Below are positions 1-8,058 of a stretch of DNA of 64,000 nucleotides, piece after piece. Position numbers and translations under genes: made by a program. Position 1 is the stretch's first letter. Each line of letters begins with the position of its first letter. The notes beneath the pieces were generated by a model. The model had not been told where the DNA came from and ran no database searches. It saw only the letters and a program-made list of their open reading frames with translations. The stretch is from JAYPLE01 sp047627515. GTDB taxonomy: Bacteria; Bacteroidota; Bacteroidia; Cytophagales; Cyclobacteriaceae. Location: the NCBI GenBank assembly GCA_047627515.1, contig JBLHTU010000003.1:1-64000 (forward strand), written 5' to 3'.

Positions 1-1074
1 GCCGCTGAACTAGAAGAAAAGACCCTCCACTGGCTTAAGCAAATGATGAGTCTCCCCATGGACTGGTCTGGTGTTATTCAGGATACAGCAAGTACTTCGA
101 CCCTAGCTGCATTATTAGTCGCAAGAGAGAAGAAAACAAATTTTTCGATCAATCAAGATGGTTTTCAATCAAACAAGCTAAGAATCTATTGTTCAAGTCA
201 AACACATAGCTCCATAGACAAAGCCGTAAAGATCGCTGGTTTTGGAAGCAGTAATCTGGTGAAAATCGCTGTAGATGATACCTTTGCCATGAGTGCTGCT
301 GCTCTCAAAGCTGCCATCGAACAAGATCTTAAAGATGGGTTAATTCCATGTGCAGTTGTGACTACACTCGGAACCACAAGCACAATGGCAATGGACCCAT
401 TACAAGCCATCAATGACCTCTGTGCGCAGTATGGGGTTTGGAATCATGTAGATGCCGCTTATGCCGGCAATGGGTTTATTCTGCCTGAAGATCAACATTA
501 CATCGAAGACTTATCGAGAGCAGATAGTTACGTTTTTAACCCACACAAGTGGCTTTTTGTCAATTTTGATTGCTCGGTCTTTTTTGTCAAAGACAAGTCC
601 TTGCTGATCAGAACATTTGAGATTTTACCCGAATATTTAAAGACTAAGAATAGAGGTGAAGTAAGTGACTACCGAGATTGGGGCATACCACTTGGCCGAC
701 GGTTCCGTGCACTAAAGCTCTGGATGGTCATATCCACTTACGGCGTAGAAGGTCTTAAAAAAACGATCAAAGGGCATAACAATTTTGCAGTATGGCTAGA
801 AAATCAGATTGAAAATGAACCTGATTTTGAGATGATGTCACCACGTGTGATGAATCTTGTGGTTTTTAGGTACGCACCTGCAGATCATGAAGATCTTAAC
901 CAACTGAATGAGCAACTCCTGCAGACTATCAACAAAGGAGGCAAAGCCTATCTCACTCATACTAAGATAAATGGTCAATATGTCATCAGGTTAGTAACAG
1001 GACAAACATACCTGACAGAAAAACATGTTACCGCTATATGGAATATTATAAAATCAGAAACTAAGAAATTATAA
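1..1074 (+). CDS. Aromatic-L-amino-acid decarboxylase (group II PLP decarboxylase), 5' end outside window
   Basis: The reading frame is open from base 1, so the N-terminus lies upstream; the visible 357 codons cover most of the large domain and the C-terminal domain. The NPHKW motif, with the PLP-binding lysine near base 547, is followed by LFVNFDCS, the form found in animal DOPA/tryptophan decarboxylases. HVDAAYAG (the PLP-contacting Asp) and IPLGRRFRALK are also present. Members of this family decarboxylate tryptophan, tyrosine or DOPA, or phenylacetaldehyde-type derivatives; the substrate cannot be read from the sequence. It is cytosolic. The downstream gene is on the same strand 52 bp away but unrelated. 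The family call is firm and the substrate is open. Confidence 0.9.
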   Translation, partial: AAELEEKTLHWLKQMMSLPMDWSGVIQDTASTSTLAALLVAREKKTNFSINQDGFQSNKLRIYCSSQTHSSIDKAVKIAGFGSSNLVKIAVDDTFAMSAAALKAAIEQDLKDGLIPCAVVTTLGTTSTMAMDPLQAINDLCAQYGVWNHVDAAYAGNGFILPEDQHYIEDLSRADSYVFNPHKWLFVNFDCSVFFVKDKSLLIRTFEILPEYLKTKNRGEVSDYRDWGIPLGRRFRALKLWMVISTYGVEGLKKTIKGHNNFAVWLENQIENEPDFEMMSPRVMNLVVFRYAPADHEDLNQLNEQLLQTINKGGKAYLTHTKINGQYVIRLVTGQTYLTEKHVTAIWNIIKSETKKL

Positions 1075-1126
1075 ACTTGCTTATCTGCCTTAGAATATTG
1101 AAATTCCCTTAAAAAACAACAGATAT

Positions 1127-1537
1127 ATGAAAAAAATATTACTATCCGTAACACTTGTTGTTGCTTGCCTTTTCACTTACGCAGGGACGGCTGATTACTA
1201 TGTAGATGATGCAACTGTAGAAACTACATTAAACACAGCTACTCAAGTAAGCCTTAGTGGTGCAGCAGCACAAGTAGAGCTTATGAATATGACTTCTATT
1301 CAAGCTGATAACCCTAACCCTTGGGTTGCTTTTGCTTTGACTTGGGTTCTTGGTGGTATAGGAGTACACAGAGTTTACCTAGGTGGTAAAGGTTCGTTGA
1401 TTCTAATCTACTTCATCACTTGTGGTGGTATTTTCGGAATCGTGCCTTTAGTTGACTGGGTTGTACTTTTGATTGGTGCTATCAATGATGATATTGGATC
1501 TTATGTAAACAACGATGCTTTCTTCATGTGGAAGTAA
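1127..1537 (+). CDS. TM2 domain membrane protein
   Basis: A 136-residue protein with an N-terminal signal-like segment (residues 1-19), a short polar stretch, then a TM2 domain from about residue 63: NPNPWVAFALTW, a glycine-rich turn with GGIGVHRVYLGG, and a second hydrophobic helix ending in LIGAINDD. TM2 proteins are small two-helix membrane proteins with no settled biochemical role in bacteria. The gene ends at a clear terminator, so it is probably monocistronic. The convergent operon next door encodes two proteins whose C-termini carry a comparable PGxGQMYxG membrane module, which may be more than coincidence. Domain call secure, function unknown. Confidence 0.85.
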   Translation: MKKILLSVTLVVACLFTYAGTADYYVDDATVETTLNTATQVSLSGAAAQVELMNMTSIQADNPNPWVAFALTWVLGGIGVHRVYLGGKGSLILIYFITCGGIFGIVPLVDWVVLLIGAINDDIGSYVNNDAFFMWK

Positions 1538-1556
1538 GTTTAGTCAGATGACTTTA

Positions 1557-2345
1557 TTAAGGCTGAACTTTTAGTTCGGCCTTTTTTATGCCCTCAGAAA
1601 AAGCATGCTTTAAAGCCTTAGCATTTTTTTCATTTTTCTGTTCCGCTAGTTGACCGGCATACCTTGCTCCTCCTAGGTAAAACGTATAAAACAAAGCGGC
1701 TCCAGTAAGTACCCCACTGAAATAGTATCGGTTAAGCAGGCTGTAGAGTGTAAACCCAGTTGCACCCGCCACCAATCCACCAGATACCAAGCCTTTACCA
1801 AAGTGACCTGCGTACATCTGTCCGATGCCCGGCATCCACAGAGAAAGATTGTAGGCTTTGTTCGGCTTCTTATACTTGAGCTTTTTTGAAAACATCAAAT
1901 CAATTTCTTTTTGATCAAGTCCGATCAAGCCTTGGTGAGTTACTAGATATTTCTTCACCTCCTGGAAATCTTGTTTTGCTATCAACACTAGAGCCATCAA
2001 TACGGCGGTCTCTTGATCTAGTGAGGCGCTCTGGAGACTAAGTTGCAAAAGTTTATTGTATGACCTCTCGTAGTCTACCGAAAGGTAAAGAAGCAATGCC
2101 TGCTCATAGTTAGTCTCCCTTCCGTTGACTCGCTCTACAGCACGAAGCGCTTGATCATACTCGCCCAGCTGCTTATAACATTCACTTTTTTGAATCAGCG
2201 CACCCTCATTTCCAGAGGTAAAATATGCTAATTCATAAGAAACTGCTGCCAGTTCGTACGCACCGATCTGAAACAGACTGTCGCCTTGCCCTCTAGTTGT
2301 ATAAAAACCTAAGAGGAACATGCATAGTAACCAATATACTCTCAT
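1557..2345 (-). CDS. Exported protein with repeat-like N-terminus and DUF5683/TM2-like membrane C-terminus (paralogue of its neighbour)
   Basis: A 262-residue protein that starts with a signal peptide (residues 1-19, cut near TRGQG). The first 140 residues are helical and TPR-like (AAVSYELAYF, KSECYKQLGEYDQALRAVE). Near residue 170 comes LWMPGIGQMYAGHFGKG, followed by hydrophobic helices and a charged tail. The upstream gene has the same arrangement and an equivalent PGAGQMYTGNIGQG motif, so the two are paralogues. The start lies 53 bp inside the upstream gene, which suggests translational coupling and makes this the last gene of a four-gene operon. I do not recognise a function; the PGxGQMYxG module resembles DUF5683 and TM2 proteins of Bacteroidota. 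Confidence 0.75.
   Translation of the reverse strand: MRVYWLLCMFLLGFYTTRGQGDSLFQIGAYELAAVSYELAYFTSGNEGALIQKSECYKQLGEYDQALRAVERVNGRETNYEQALLLYLSVDYERSYNKLLQLSLQSASLDQETAVLMALVLIAKQDFQEVKKYLVTHQGLIGLDQKEIDLMFSKKLKYKKPNKAYNLSLWMPGIGQMYAGHFGKGLVSGGLVAGATGFTLYSLLNRYYFSGVLTGAALFYTFYLGGARYAGQLAEQKNEKNAKALKHAFSEGIKKAELKVQP
1559..1587. terminator. Bidirectional rho-independent terminator
   Basis: A 10-bp stem (AAGGCTGAAC with GTTCGGCCTT, one G-U pair) closes a 5-base loop and is followed by a T run on the plus strand. An A-rich flank gives weaker activity on the minus strand. It ends the TM2 gene and overlaps the last codons of the convergent operon. Confidence 0.8.
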
Positions 2346-3171
2346 TCACCTGATCATTAAATTCTTGTCGTTCAATCTTCACACCTAAAGCAGCACCCCA
2401 AATATTTGCCACATAGAAACCACCGAATAGGCCTCCAAAAAGAATAAAGCGAGCACTTTTCAAACCATCCTTTTGATAACTCTCGTAGGCCTGGAGGCCA
2501 AACAATCCGATCGTTAGCAAAGACATGGCACCTTGCCCAATATTACCTGTATACATCTGTCCTGCGCCTGGCAATATGGTAGAAAGCAAACCAGCTACAA
2601 AGGGTGATTTATGTTTTCTAGCCGTAATATCGCTGCGAATATTATTGAGCCTTTGATGTGCTGTTTTCAGTTGTCCATTGATGGTGAATTGATCAGTAGC
2701 TATACTATCAAAACCGACGAAATCACGATCTAGTAAGTAAACACCACTCAGAAGAAACGTGCTAATTAGCGCACTTTCCTTTGTAACACGCTCTGCAGCG
2801 CGAAGCAGACGTGATTGGCTACTGGTCCAATTACCCGCATATATCATCTGATAGCTGCTCAATAGAAAAGATTCATCAAAAAAGGGACTCTGTGATCGAA
2901 CCCTATCGAACGCCGTTATTGACGGGCCTAAGCTTACTTGATAATAGTGAAATTTGCCACGATAGTAGTTTAACGTATCTGATTGGCCTTCTGTATTGGC
3001 ACCTGAGACAGTATCAAGGTATAACAAACCTTCGTTGTAGGCTTCTATTCTACGAAGGTGATCCAAGAATCCAATCTGTTCAGAAAAAGACTGCCCCTTT
3101 GCAGTCGAATACATCATACTAAGACTAATGGAACCTATAATGATCCCAATGATCTTTAATTTTTCCTTCAT
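2293..3171 (-). CDS. Exported protein with DUF5683/TM2-like membrane C-terminus
   Basis: A 292-residue protein with a signal peptide (about residues 1-26, ending SMMYSTAKGQ), a helical periplasmic part of about 170 residues, then KSPFVAGLLSTILPGAGQMY and several hydrophobic stretches ending in NIWGAALGV. It is paralogous to the next gene downstream. Its start lies 47 bp inside the upstream YidD-like gene and its end 53 bp inside the downstream gene, so the three reading frames interlock. The middle part has no catalytic motif I can name. A scaffold or envelope-assembly role is inferred only from the YidD-like and LolA-like neighbours. Confidence 0.75.
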   Translation of the reverse strand: MKEKLKIIGIIIGSISLSMMYSTAKGQSFSEQIGFLDHLRRIEAYNEGLLYLDTVSGANTEGQSDTLNYYRGKFHYYQVSLGPSITAFDRVRSQSPFFDESFLLSSYQMIYAGNWTSSQSRLLRAAERVTKESALISTFLLSGVYLLDRDFVGFDSIATDQFTINGQLKTAHQRLNNIRSDITARKHKSPFVAGLLSTILPGAGQMYTGNIGQGAMSLLTIGLFGLQAYESYQKDGLKSARFILFGGLFGGFYVANIWGAALGVKIERQEFNDQVNESILVTMHVPLRFLYN

Positions 3172-3511
3172 TATTGATCCTTACAGGTGTGACATCCATT
3201 GCTGAAGCTCGGTTGCATCGCATTAAACGATCGGCAGATAAAAAGCCTCCTTTTATCAAGCCGTGCTCTTTGATAGCTCCTTGGCTAAAAGTACTGCACG
3301 ATTCTACATAAATACAATCATTTAGTAGCTGATCAGCAAACAGACGGTTATACACTTTCAGTAGACGTCTGAACTTTACTTGTTCAGTCGATTGCTCTAC
3401 ACTATTGTTAGTAAATAGTAATTCTTTATCAGTTCTTGCTGTCGAGCCATTTTCTTGACCAACAAGTAATAACGTTGAAAAAAATACCAATCCAGAGAGA
3501 AGAATTCTCAT
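3125..3511 (-). CDS. Exported YidD-like (membrane protein insertion efficiency factor family) protein
   Basis: A 128-residue protein with a signal-like N-terminus (MRILLSGLVFFSTLLLVGQE). From about residue 49 it matches the YidD pattern: VYNRLFADQL, a first Cys in DCIYVESCS, AIKEHGLIKGG, and LMRCN with the final conserved Cys. Canonical YidD is about 70-85 residues, cytosolic and amphipathic, and sits beside yidC/rnpA; this copy is longer, apparently exported, and sits in an envelope operon instead. It overlaps the gene upstream by 4 bp (ATGA) and the gene downstream by 47 bp. The family call rests on the Cys-x5-Cys and RLMRC motifs. Whether it works in YidC-dependent insertion is unknown. 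Confidence 0.7.
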   Translation of the reverse strand: MRILLSGLVFFSTLLLVGQENGSTARTDKELLFTNNSVEQSTEQVKFRRLLKVYNRLFADQLLNDCIYVESCSTFSQGAIKEHGLIKGGFLSADRLMRCNRASAMDVTPVRINNEGKIKDHWDHYRFH

Positions 3512-4197
3512 TCGATCAATTGAGCATCTAGTGGAATTTCAAACCGCATGATCTCTCGATCGACTTCATCATTGATCTTAAAATTGGTAAAGGAAGTTTT
3601 ACTTACAATTGAGTCTCGTTTGTCGATATAGTTGATTTCTGTAATGGCTCCGGGGAATGCCAAACCTATATCCTCTATGTAGTTGTAGTAATACACTTTT
3701 TTAAGAAATTTTCCTTTTTTGTCTTTGTAGCCTACAAATATGGGTCGCTTCCCCTTATGCACAAGCTCCACTTTGTCAAAATACTGTTTTACAGATGGAG
3801 GTGAATTGTATTCTGATATTAGCAGCTGATCCTCTAAACGTGAACTCATCAACTCAAAGCCTAGGTCGAATAAACCCATATCATCCGTTTTATTCATCAG
3901 AAAAAAGTAAAACTGATTATTTTGGCTGCCAAGCATGTAGTTCATCTGCTGAAATACTTGGTTTTTTTCAGGATTATAGATTTTTAACTCGCCTTCCTTA
4001 TTGTTGAAGACAAAAAGCTCCATCGGGAAAAGCTGTCGAATGATCAGCTGACTGTTCTCATCAAAGTAGACCATCGACCGAGTTTCACTCGTAACCCCAT
4101 CTCTGTTACTACGTTGCTTCATTTCGAAACTTACCCATTGAAATGGCTGGGTAAACCCAAATGAACAAAAGACTAAAAGTGTGAAAAGTGTCTTCAT
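3508..4197 (-). CDS. Exported LolA-like protein, first gene of the YidD-like operon
   Basis: A 229-residue protein with a short signal peptide (MKTLFTLLVFCSFGF). The rest is rich in beta strands with alternating hydrophobic residues: MVYFDENSQLIIRQLFP, LKIYNPEKNQVFQ, VELVHKGKRP, and a C-terminal FEIPLDAQLIE. That layout, and its size, resemble the LolA/LolB/lipoprotein-carrier fold, in which a curved sheet binds lipid or acyl chains. No invariant motif confirms this. It leads the operon, diverges from the sirtuin gene across 81 bp, and shares an ATGA overlap with the YidD-like gene. A periplasmic carrier for the operon is a reasonable guess, not a demonstrated role. Confidence 0.55.
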   Translation of the reverse strand: MKTLFTLLVFCSFGFTQPFQWVSFEMKQRSNRDGVTSETRSMVYFDENSQLIIRQLFPMELFVFNNKEGELKIYNPEKNQVFQQMNYMLGSQNNQFYFFLMNKTDDMGLFDLGFELMSSRLEDQLLISEYNSPPSVKQYFDKVELVHKGKRPIFVGYKDKKGKFLKKVYYYNYIEDIGLAFPGAITEINYIDKRDSIVSKTSFTNFKINDEVDREIMRFEIPLDAQLIE

Positions 4198-4278
4198 TGA
4201 AATAGCTGAATTATGCTGCTATTTAAGAAAAATATGTCACATAGTTTTTAATTTGACAATCATTCAAATTCAAATGTC

Positions 4279-4986
4279 TTGAAAGAAACCAAACAGATAG
4301 TCGTCCTGACAGGTGCAGGTATCAGTGCAGAAAGCGGTCTAAAGACTTTTAGAGATGCCGACGGTCTATGGGAAGGCCATGATGTTACGGCGGTTGCATC
4401 CCCAGAAGGATGGTACCGAGATCAGAAATTAGTACTCGACTTTTATAATCAAAGACGCAAACAAGCATTATCTGTTGCTCCCAATGCGGGTCATCAAGCT
4501 TTGGCCCAATTAGAGGATAGTTACAAAGTATCCGTAATAACACAAAATGTAGATAACCTACATGAAAGAGCAGGAAGTGCAAACGTTCTGCATTTACACG
4601 GAGAGTTGTCAAAAGTACGAAGTACGATCGATGAAGAGTTGGTCTATGAATTGGATGGTTGGGAGTTAAAAAGAGGAGACCTCTGCGAAAAAGGAAGTCA
4701 GCTAAGGCCACATATTGTATGGTTTGGTGAAGCAGTCCCCATGATGAATCATGCAGCCGATCTTGTTCAATCTGCTGATCTACTGATGGTCGTAGGCACT
4801 TCTTTGCAGGTATACCCAGCGGCAGGCTTGATCAATTTTGCGGATCGCAATATACCCATCATCATTGTAGACCCCTTTATCCCAGAGATTGGCACTCGCC
4901 CCAACCTACATATGATTGAAGCCGCTGCCTCTATTGGTGTTCCGAAAGCAGTAACTCTGATTCAAATGCTGCTATCAGAACGCTGA
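4279..4986 (+). CDS. cobB: NAD-dependent protein deacylase, class III sirtuin
   Basis: A 235-residue Sir2 domain. TGAGISAESG (11-20) binds NAD, TQNVDNLHERAG (88-99) forms the active site, HLHGEL (105-110) holds the catalytic His107, and GTSLQVYPA lies near the end. FYNQRR carries Tyr56 and Arg59, the YxxR pair that lets class III sirtuins remove succinyl and malonyl groups. The zinc module is degenerate: KVRSTIDE stands where CxxC is expected and only one Cys (DLCEKG) remains, so the structural zinc is probably absent. The only in-frame start that fits is TTG at 4279, since the nearby ATG at 4274 is out of frame. Cytosolic; single gene. Confidence 0.9.
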   Translation: MKETKQIVVLTGAGISAESGLKTFRDADGLWEGHDVTAVASPEGWYRDQKLVLDFYNQRRKQALSVAPNAGHQALAQLEDSYKVSVITQNVDNLHERAGSANVLHLHGELSKVRSTIDEELVYELDGWELKRGDLCEKGSQLRPHIVWFGEAVPMMNHAADLVQSADLLMVVGTSLQVYPAAGLINFADRNIPIIIVDPFIPEIGTRPNLHMIEAAASIGVPKAVTLIQMLLSER

Positions 4987-5018
4987 ACTGTTAGATGCTG
5001 TGATCTGTTGTTTATGCC

Positions 5019-5573
5019 ATGAAAGTAATGGTCAAAAACATGGTCTGCCAACGCTGTATTCTTGCTGTCGAGCAAATCTTGCAAGCTGAAAAAATTCCCT
5101 TCGTCAAAATTGACCTGGGTATGGTAGAAACAAAAGAAGATTTGACCAACAGCCAGCAGGAGGCTCTGAAGAAACAATTGCAAAGCATAGGTTTTGAGTG
5201 GATTGACGATCAAAAAACAGCACTAATCGAGCAACTGAAACAAATAATCATTCAATCCATTCAAAACGACAGACAACCTTTTCACAACTGGTCCCACTTT
5301 TTAAAAGAAGAACTAAACCATGACTACAAGTATTTAAGTCAACTCTTTTCAAGTGTCCACGGACTCAGTATAGAGCAATTTATCATTAGGCAAAAAATCG
5401 AAAGAGTCAAGGAACTGATATCCTACGATCAAAAGACTTTGTCCCAAATTTCAAATGAGATGCACTACAGTAGTGTCGCTCATCTAAGTGCCCAATTCAA
5501 GAAAGTAACAGGCATAACGCCATCCTTTTTCAAAAAAAACAGAGTTGACCGAACACCTATTGATCGTATTTAG
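5019..5573 (+). CDS. AraC-type regulator with N-terminal HMA-like metal-binding segment, copper block
   Basis: A 184-residue protein. The first 65 residues begin MKVMVKNMVCQRC, an HMA-like CxxC (Cys10, Cys13) in a ferredoxin-like sheet. The C-terminal half is an AraC DNA-binding domain with two helix-turn-helices (about 100-175; IERVKELISYDQKTLSQIS and the KKVTGITPSFFKK signature). It sits 90 bp upstream of copA on the same strand. Bacteroidota have many such proteins beside copper ATPases; sensing Cu(I) through the CxxC and controlling copA is the obvious inference. It lacks the usual arabinose-type sensor domain. An inverted repeat in the following gap is a candidate operator. Confidence 0.85.
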   Translation: MKVMVKNMVCQRCILAVEQILQAEKIPFVKIDLGMVETKEDLTNSQQEALKKQLQSIGFEWIDDQKTALIEQLKQIIIQSIQNDRQPFHNWSHFLKEELNHDYKYLSQLFSSVHGLSIEQFIIRQKIERVKELISYDQKTLSQISNEMHYSSVAHLSAQFKKVTGITPSFFKKNRVDRTPIDRI

Positions 5574-5621
5574 GTTTCTACATCATATTCAATGCGTATG
5601 ATTCTGTAACGCTTTATGCTA

Positions 5622-5659
5622 ATGATGTAAATATTCCTATGACATCATCAGTAGCTTTG
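5622..5659 (+). promoter_or_regulatory. Predicted copA promoter with inverted-repeat operator
   Basis: ATGATGT (5622-5628) and ACATCAT (5642-5648) form a perfect 7-bp inverted repeat with a 13-bp spacer. TAGCTTTG (5652-5659) matches the Bacteroidota -7 box TAnnTTTG. The repeat sits where the -33 element should be, and no TTG is found there, which fits control by the AraC-type regulator upstream. The -7 box ends 4 bp before the ATG at 5664, so the transcript would be leaderless or nearly so. Confidence 0.55.
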
Positions 5660-5663
5660 TTCT

Positions 5664-7841
5664 ATGACCACTTTAACAAAAACGTATCCCCTATCAGGAA
5701 TGACTTGCGGTGCTTGCTCAGCAAGTGTGCAGACCATTCTAGAGGCCCAAGATGGTGTCGAAGTGGCTACAGCCAACTATGCCACACATGAAACCGAGAT
5801 TACCTTTGACCCTGCTCAGATCACTGAGGAGCTACTTCAAGAGGCGCTAGCAGATGTTGGATATGATTTGATCCTAATAGACAATCGTACGACAGATGAG
5901 AAAGAAGAAGACGAACTCGTTCAGTTTCGTCAATCCAAAAGGAGATTATTTGCAGCAGCGCTTCTTACTGCACCGATCATTCTCCTAGGAATGGTTTTGC
6001 CTGAAACCGTCTTCTCAAAGCCAATCATGGCTGCATTGGCTTCTTTAGTCCTTTTTGTTTTCGGACGTAGCTTTTTTGTGAATGCATGGAGATTGGCCAA
6101 AAATGGACTTTCCAATATGGATACGCTCGTGGCAGTAAGTACTGGAACTGCCTACAGCTACAGTCTTTTTGTGCTTCTTTTCCCATCCTACTTAACAGAA
6201 CGGAACCTACCACTTCATGTCTATTTTGAAGCTTCCGCAGTGATAATCACTTTTATATTATTGGGGAAGTTTCTGGAAGAACGAGCAAAAACCGGTACTT
6301 CAGCAGCTTTAAAAAGTTTAATGAAGCTACAGCCCAATGAAGTAGAACTACAAGTGGGTGAAGCCTACAAAATGATACCGGTGAGTCAAATTCAATTAGC
6401 TGATATCATCCGTATCAAGCCAGGTAATCAGATTGCATTGGACGGTAAAGTCCTTCAAGGTTCCTCCTATGTAGAGGAGAGCATGCTTACCGGAGAATCA
6501 GTCCCCGTGTCTAAAAAAGTCGATGACCTAGTCTATGCTGGAACGATTAACCAAGATGGAAGTTTACTCGTCACAGTGACGAAAACGGGGAAAGAAACAT
6601 TGCTCTCCCAAATTGTTCAACGCGTAAAATCTGCTCAGAATAGTAAAGCGCCAGTACAGAAACTAGTAGATAAAATTTCATCTGTATTTGTACCTACGAT
6701 ACTAGTGATCGCCCTAGTAAGCTTCGCCGCATGGATGCTACTAGCAAACGAGGATGCTTTCGCTCACGGCATTATTGCATTTGTGACGGTACTCGTGATC
6801 GCCTGCCCTTGCGCACTTGGGTTAGCTACCCCTACGGCCTTGATGGTCAGTATTGGTAAAGCAGCCCAAAACGGGATATTAATAAAGAATGCTGAGAGCC
6901 TAGAAATCGCCAAGAAGGTAGATGTCATCGTCTTTGATAAAACAGGAACACTTACGCGCGGTATGCCGATCGTGCAAAAGATTCATTGGCTTCAAACTGA
7001 AAAAGAAGAATACACACAGGTACTTTCATCATTGGCATCCCTGTCAGATCACCCACTATCAATCGCTATATCAAAGTATCTTCCCAGTTCAAACGTGTCG
7101 CTTGAAGCCTTTCAAAACCAATCAGGTTTAGGCGTGATGGGTACTAATAATCAGAAACGGTACTGGCTGGGAAATGGTACGCTAGCACAAAAACAAGACA
7201 TTGCAAATTCGCTTCCAGAACTAGCTGGCACGACTGCTTTTTTCGGTTTTAATCAGACGCTGTTGGCTCAGATAGATCTAGTAGATGAAGTCGCGGCTCA
7301 TGCACTAGAAAGCATCCAAAAACTAAAAATGGAAGGTGTTAGACCTGTGATGCTTACTGGTGATAATGAAGTAGCAGCGCACAAAATTGCAAAGCAATTG
7401 GGAATCACTGAATATCAAAGTGAGCAACTGCCTTCGGACAAATCAATGTACATCCAGAATTTGCAGCAAAAAGGATTAGTTGTGGGTATGGTTGGTGATG
7501 GGATAAATGATGCGGAAGCCTTAGCCACTGCGGACCTGAGCATTGCGATGGGCAAAGGGTCTGATGTTGCACTAGATGTCGCGATGATAACTGTCCTTAA
7601 CTCTGATTTGAGTAAGATTGCCCCAGCAATCAAACTGTCTAAAAATACCGTAAAAACAATCCGGCAAAACCTATTTTGGGCATTTATATACAACATAATT
7701 GGTATTCCAATTGCTGCAGGATTACTATATCCAGCTACTGGATTCTTGCTCAACCCAATGATTGCAGGAGCAGCGATGGCGATGAGCTCAGTATCTGTTG
7801 TAGCAAATAGCTTAAGATTGAAAAAAACTAAAATTGATTAA
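5664..7841 (+). CDS. copA: Copper-exporting P1B-type ATPase
   Basis: A 725-residue ATPase that pumps Cu(I) out of the cytosol. One N-terminal HMA domain has GMTCGAC (Cys15, Cys18). The actuator domain carries TGES (about 276-279); the sixth membrane helix has the CPC copper site (381-383) followed by ALGLATP. The phosphorylated Asp lies in DKTGT (425-429), SDHPLS is the P1B HP motif, and GDGIND is the hinge. About eight membrane helices are visible. The length is normal for a single-HMA CopA. It follows the HMA-AraC regulator and is followed, after 4 bp, by a small HMA protein, together a compact copper homeostasis unit. Cu(I) rather than Cu(II) is inferred from CPC. Confidence 0.95.
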   Translation: MTTLTKTYPLSGMTCGACSASVQTILEAQDGVEVATANYATHETEITFDPAQITEELLQEALADVGYDLILIDNRTTDEKEEDELVQFRQSKRRLFAAALLTAPIILLGMVLPETVFSKPIMAALASLVLFVFGRSFFVNAWRLAKNGLSNMDTLVAVSTGTAYSYSLFVLLFPSYLTERNLPLHVYFEASAVIITFILLGKFLEERAKTGTSAALKSLMKLQPNEVELQVGEAYKMIPVSQIQLADIIRIKPGNQIALDGKVLQGSSYVEESMLTGESVPVSKKVDDLVYAGTINQDGSLLVTVTKTGKETLLSQIVQRVKSAQNSKAPVQKLVDKISSVFVPTILVIALVSFAAWMLLANEDAFAHGIIAFVTVLVIACPCALGLATPTALMVSIGKAAQNGILIKNAESLEIAKKVDVIVFDKTGTLTRGMPIVQKIHWLQTEKEEYTQVLSSLASLSDHPLSIAISKYLPSSNVSLEAFQNQSGLGVMGTNNQKRYWLGNGTLAQKQDIANSLPELAGTTAFFGFNQTLLAQIDLVDEVAAHALESIQKLKMEGVRPVMLTGDNEVAAHKIAKQLGITEYQSEQLPSDKSMYIQNLQQKGLVVGMVGDGINDAEALATADLSIAMGKGSDVALDVAMITVLNSDLSKIAPAIKLSKNTVKTIRQNLFWAFIYNIIGIPIAAGLLYPATGFLLNPMIAGAAMAMSSVSVVANSLRLKKTKID

Positions 7842-7845
7842 ACAT

Positions 7846-8058
7846 ATGGAATCTATCACATTCAAGAGTGCCATTCAGTGCAGCAATTGCGAAGCAAAAG
7901 TTAAAACGCAGCTTGATAAGTATTCAGAAATTAGCAGCTGGCATGTGGATTTATCTCATGAAGACAGACTCTTAACCGTCGAAAGTTCACTCTCCGCAGA
8001 TGAAATTCAAAAAATCGTTATGAAAGCTGGTTTCAAGACAGAAACTTTGGTAGGCTAA
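7846..8058 (+). CDS. Small HMA-domain copper chaperone
   Basis: A 70-residue HMA protein starting at the ATG at 7846 (MESITFKSAIQCSNC), 4 bp after copA stops. The frame is also open from a TTG at 7834, but the ATG gives the normal HMA start. The metal site is CSNC, which departs from the usual MxCxxC: the Met is replaced by Ile-Gln. The beta-alpha-beta-beta-alpha-beta pattern is complete (VKTQLDKY, EIQKIVMKAGF). It most likely hands Cu(I) to CopA or buffers it. Its stop codon overlaps the end of the converging DUF547 pseudogene. Confidence 0.8.
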   Translation: MESITFKSAIQCSNCEAKVKTQLDKYSEISSWHVDLSHEDRLLTVESSLSADEIQKIVMKAGFKTETLVG

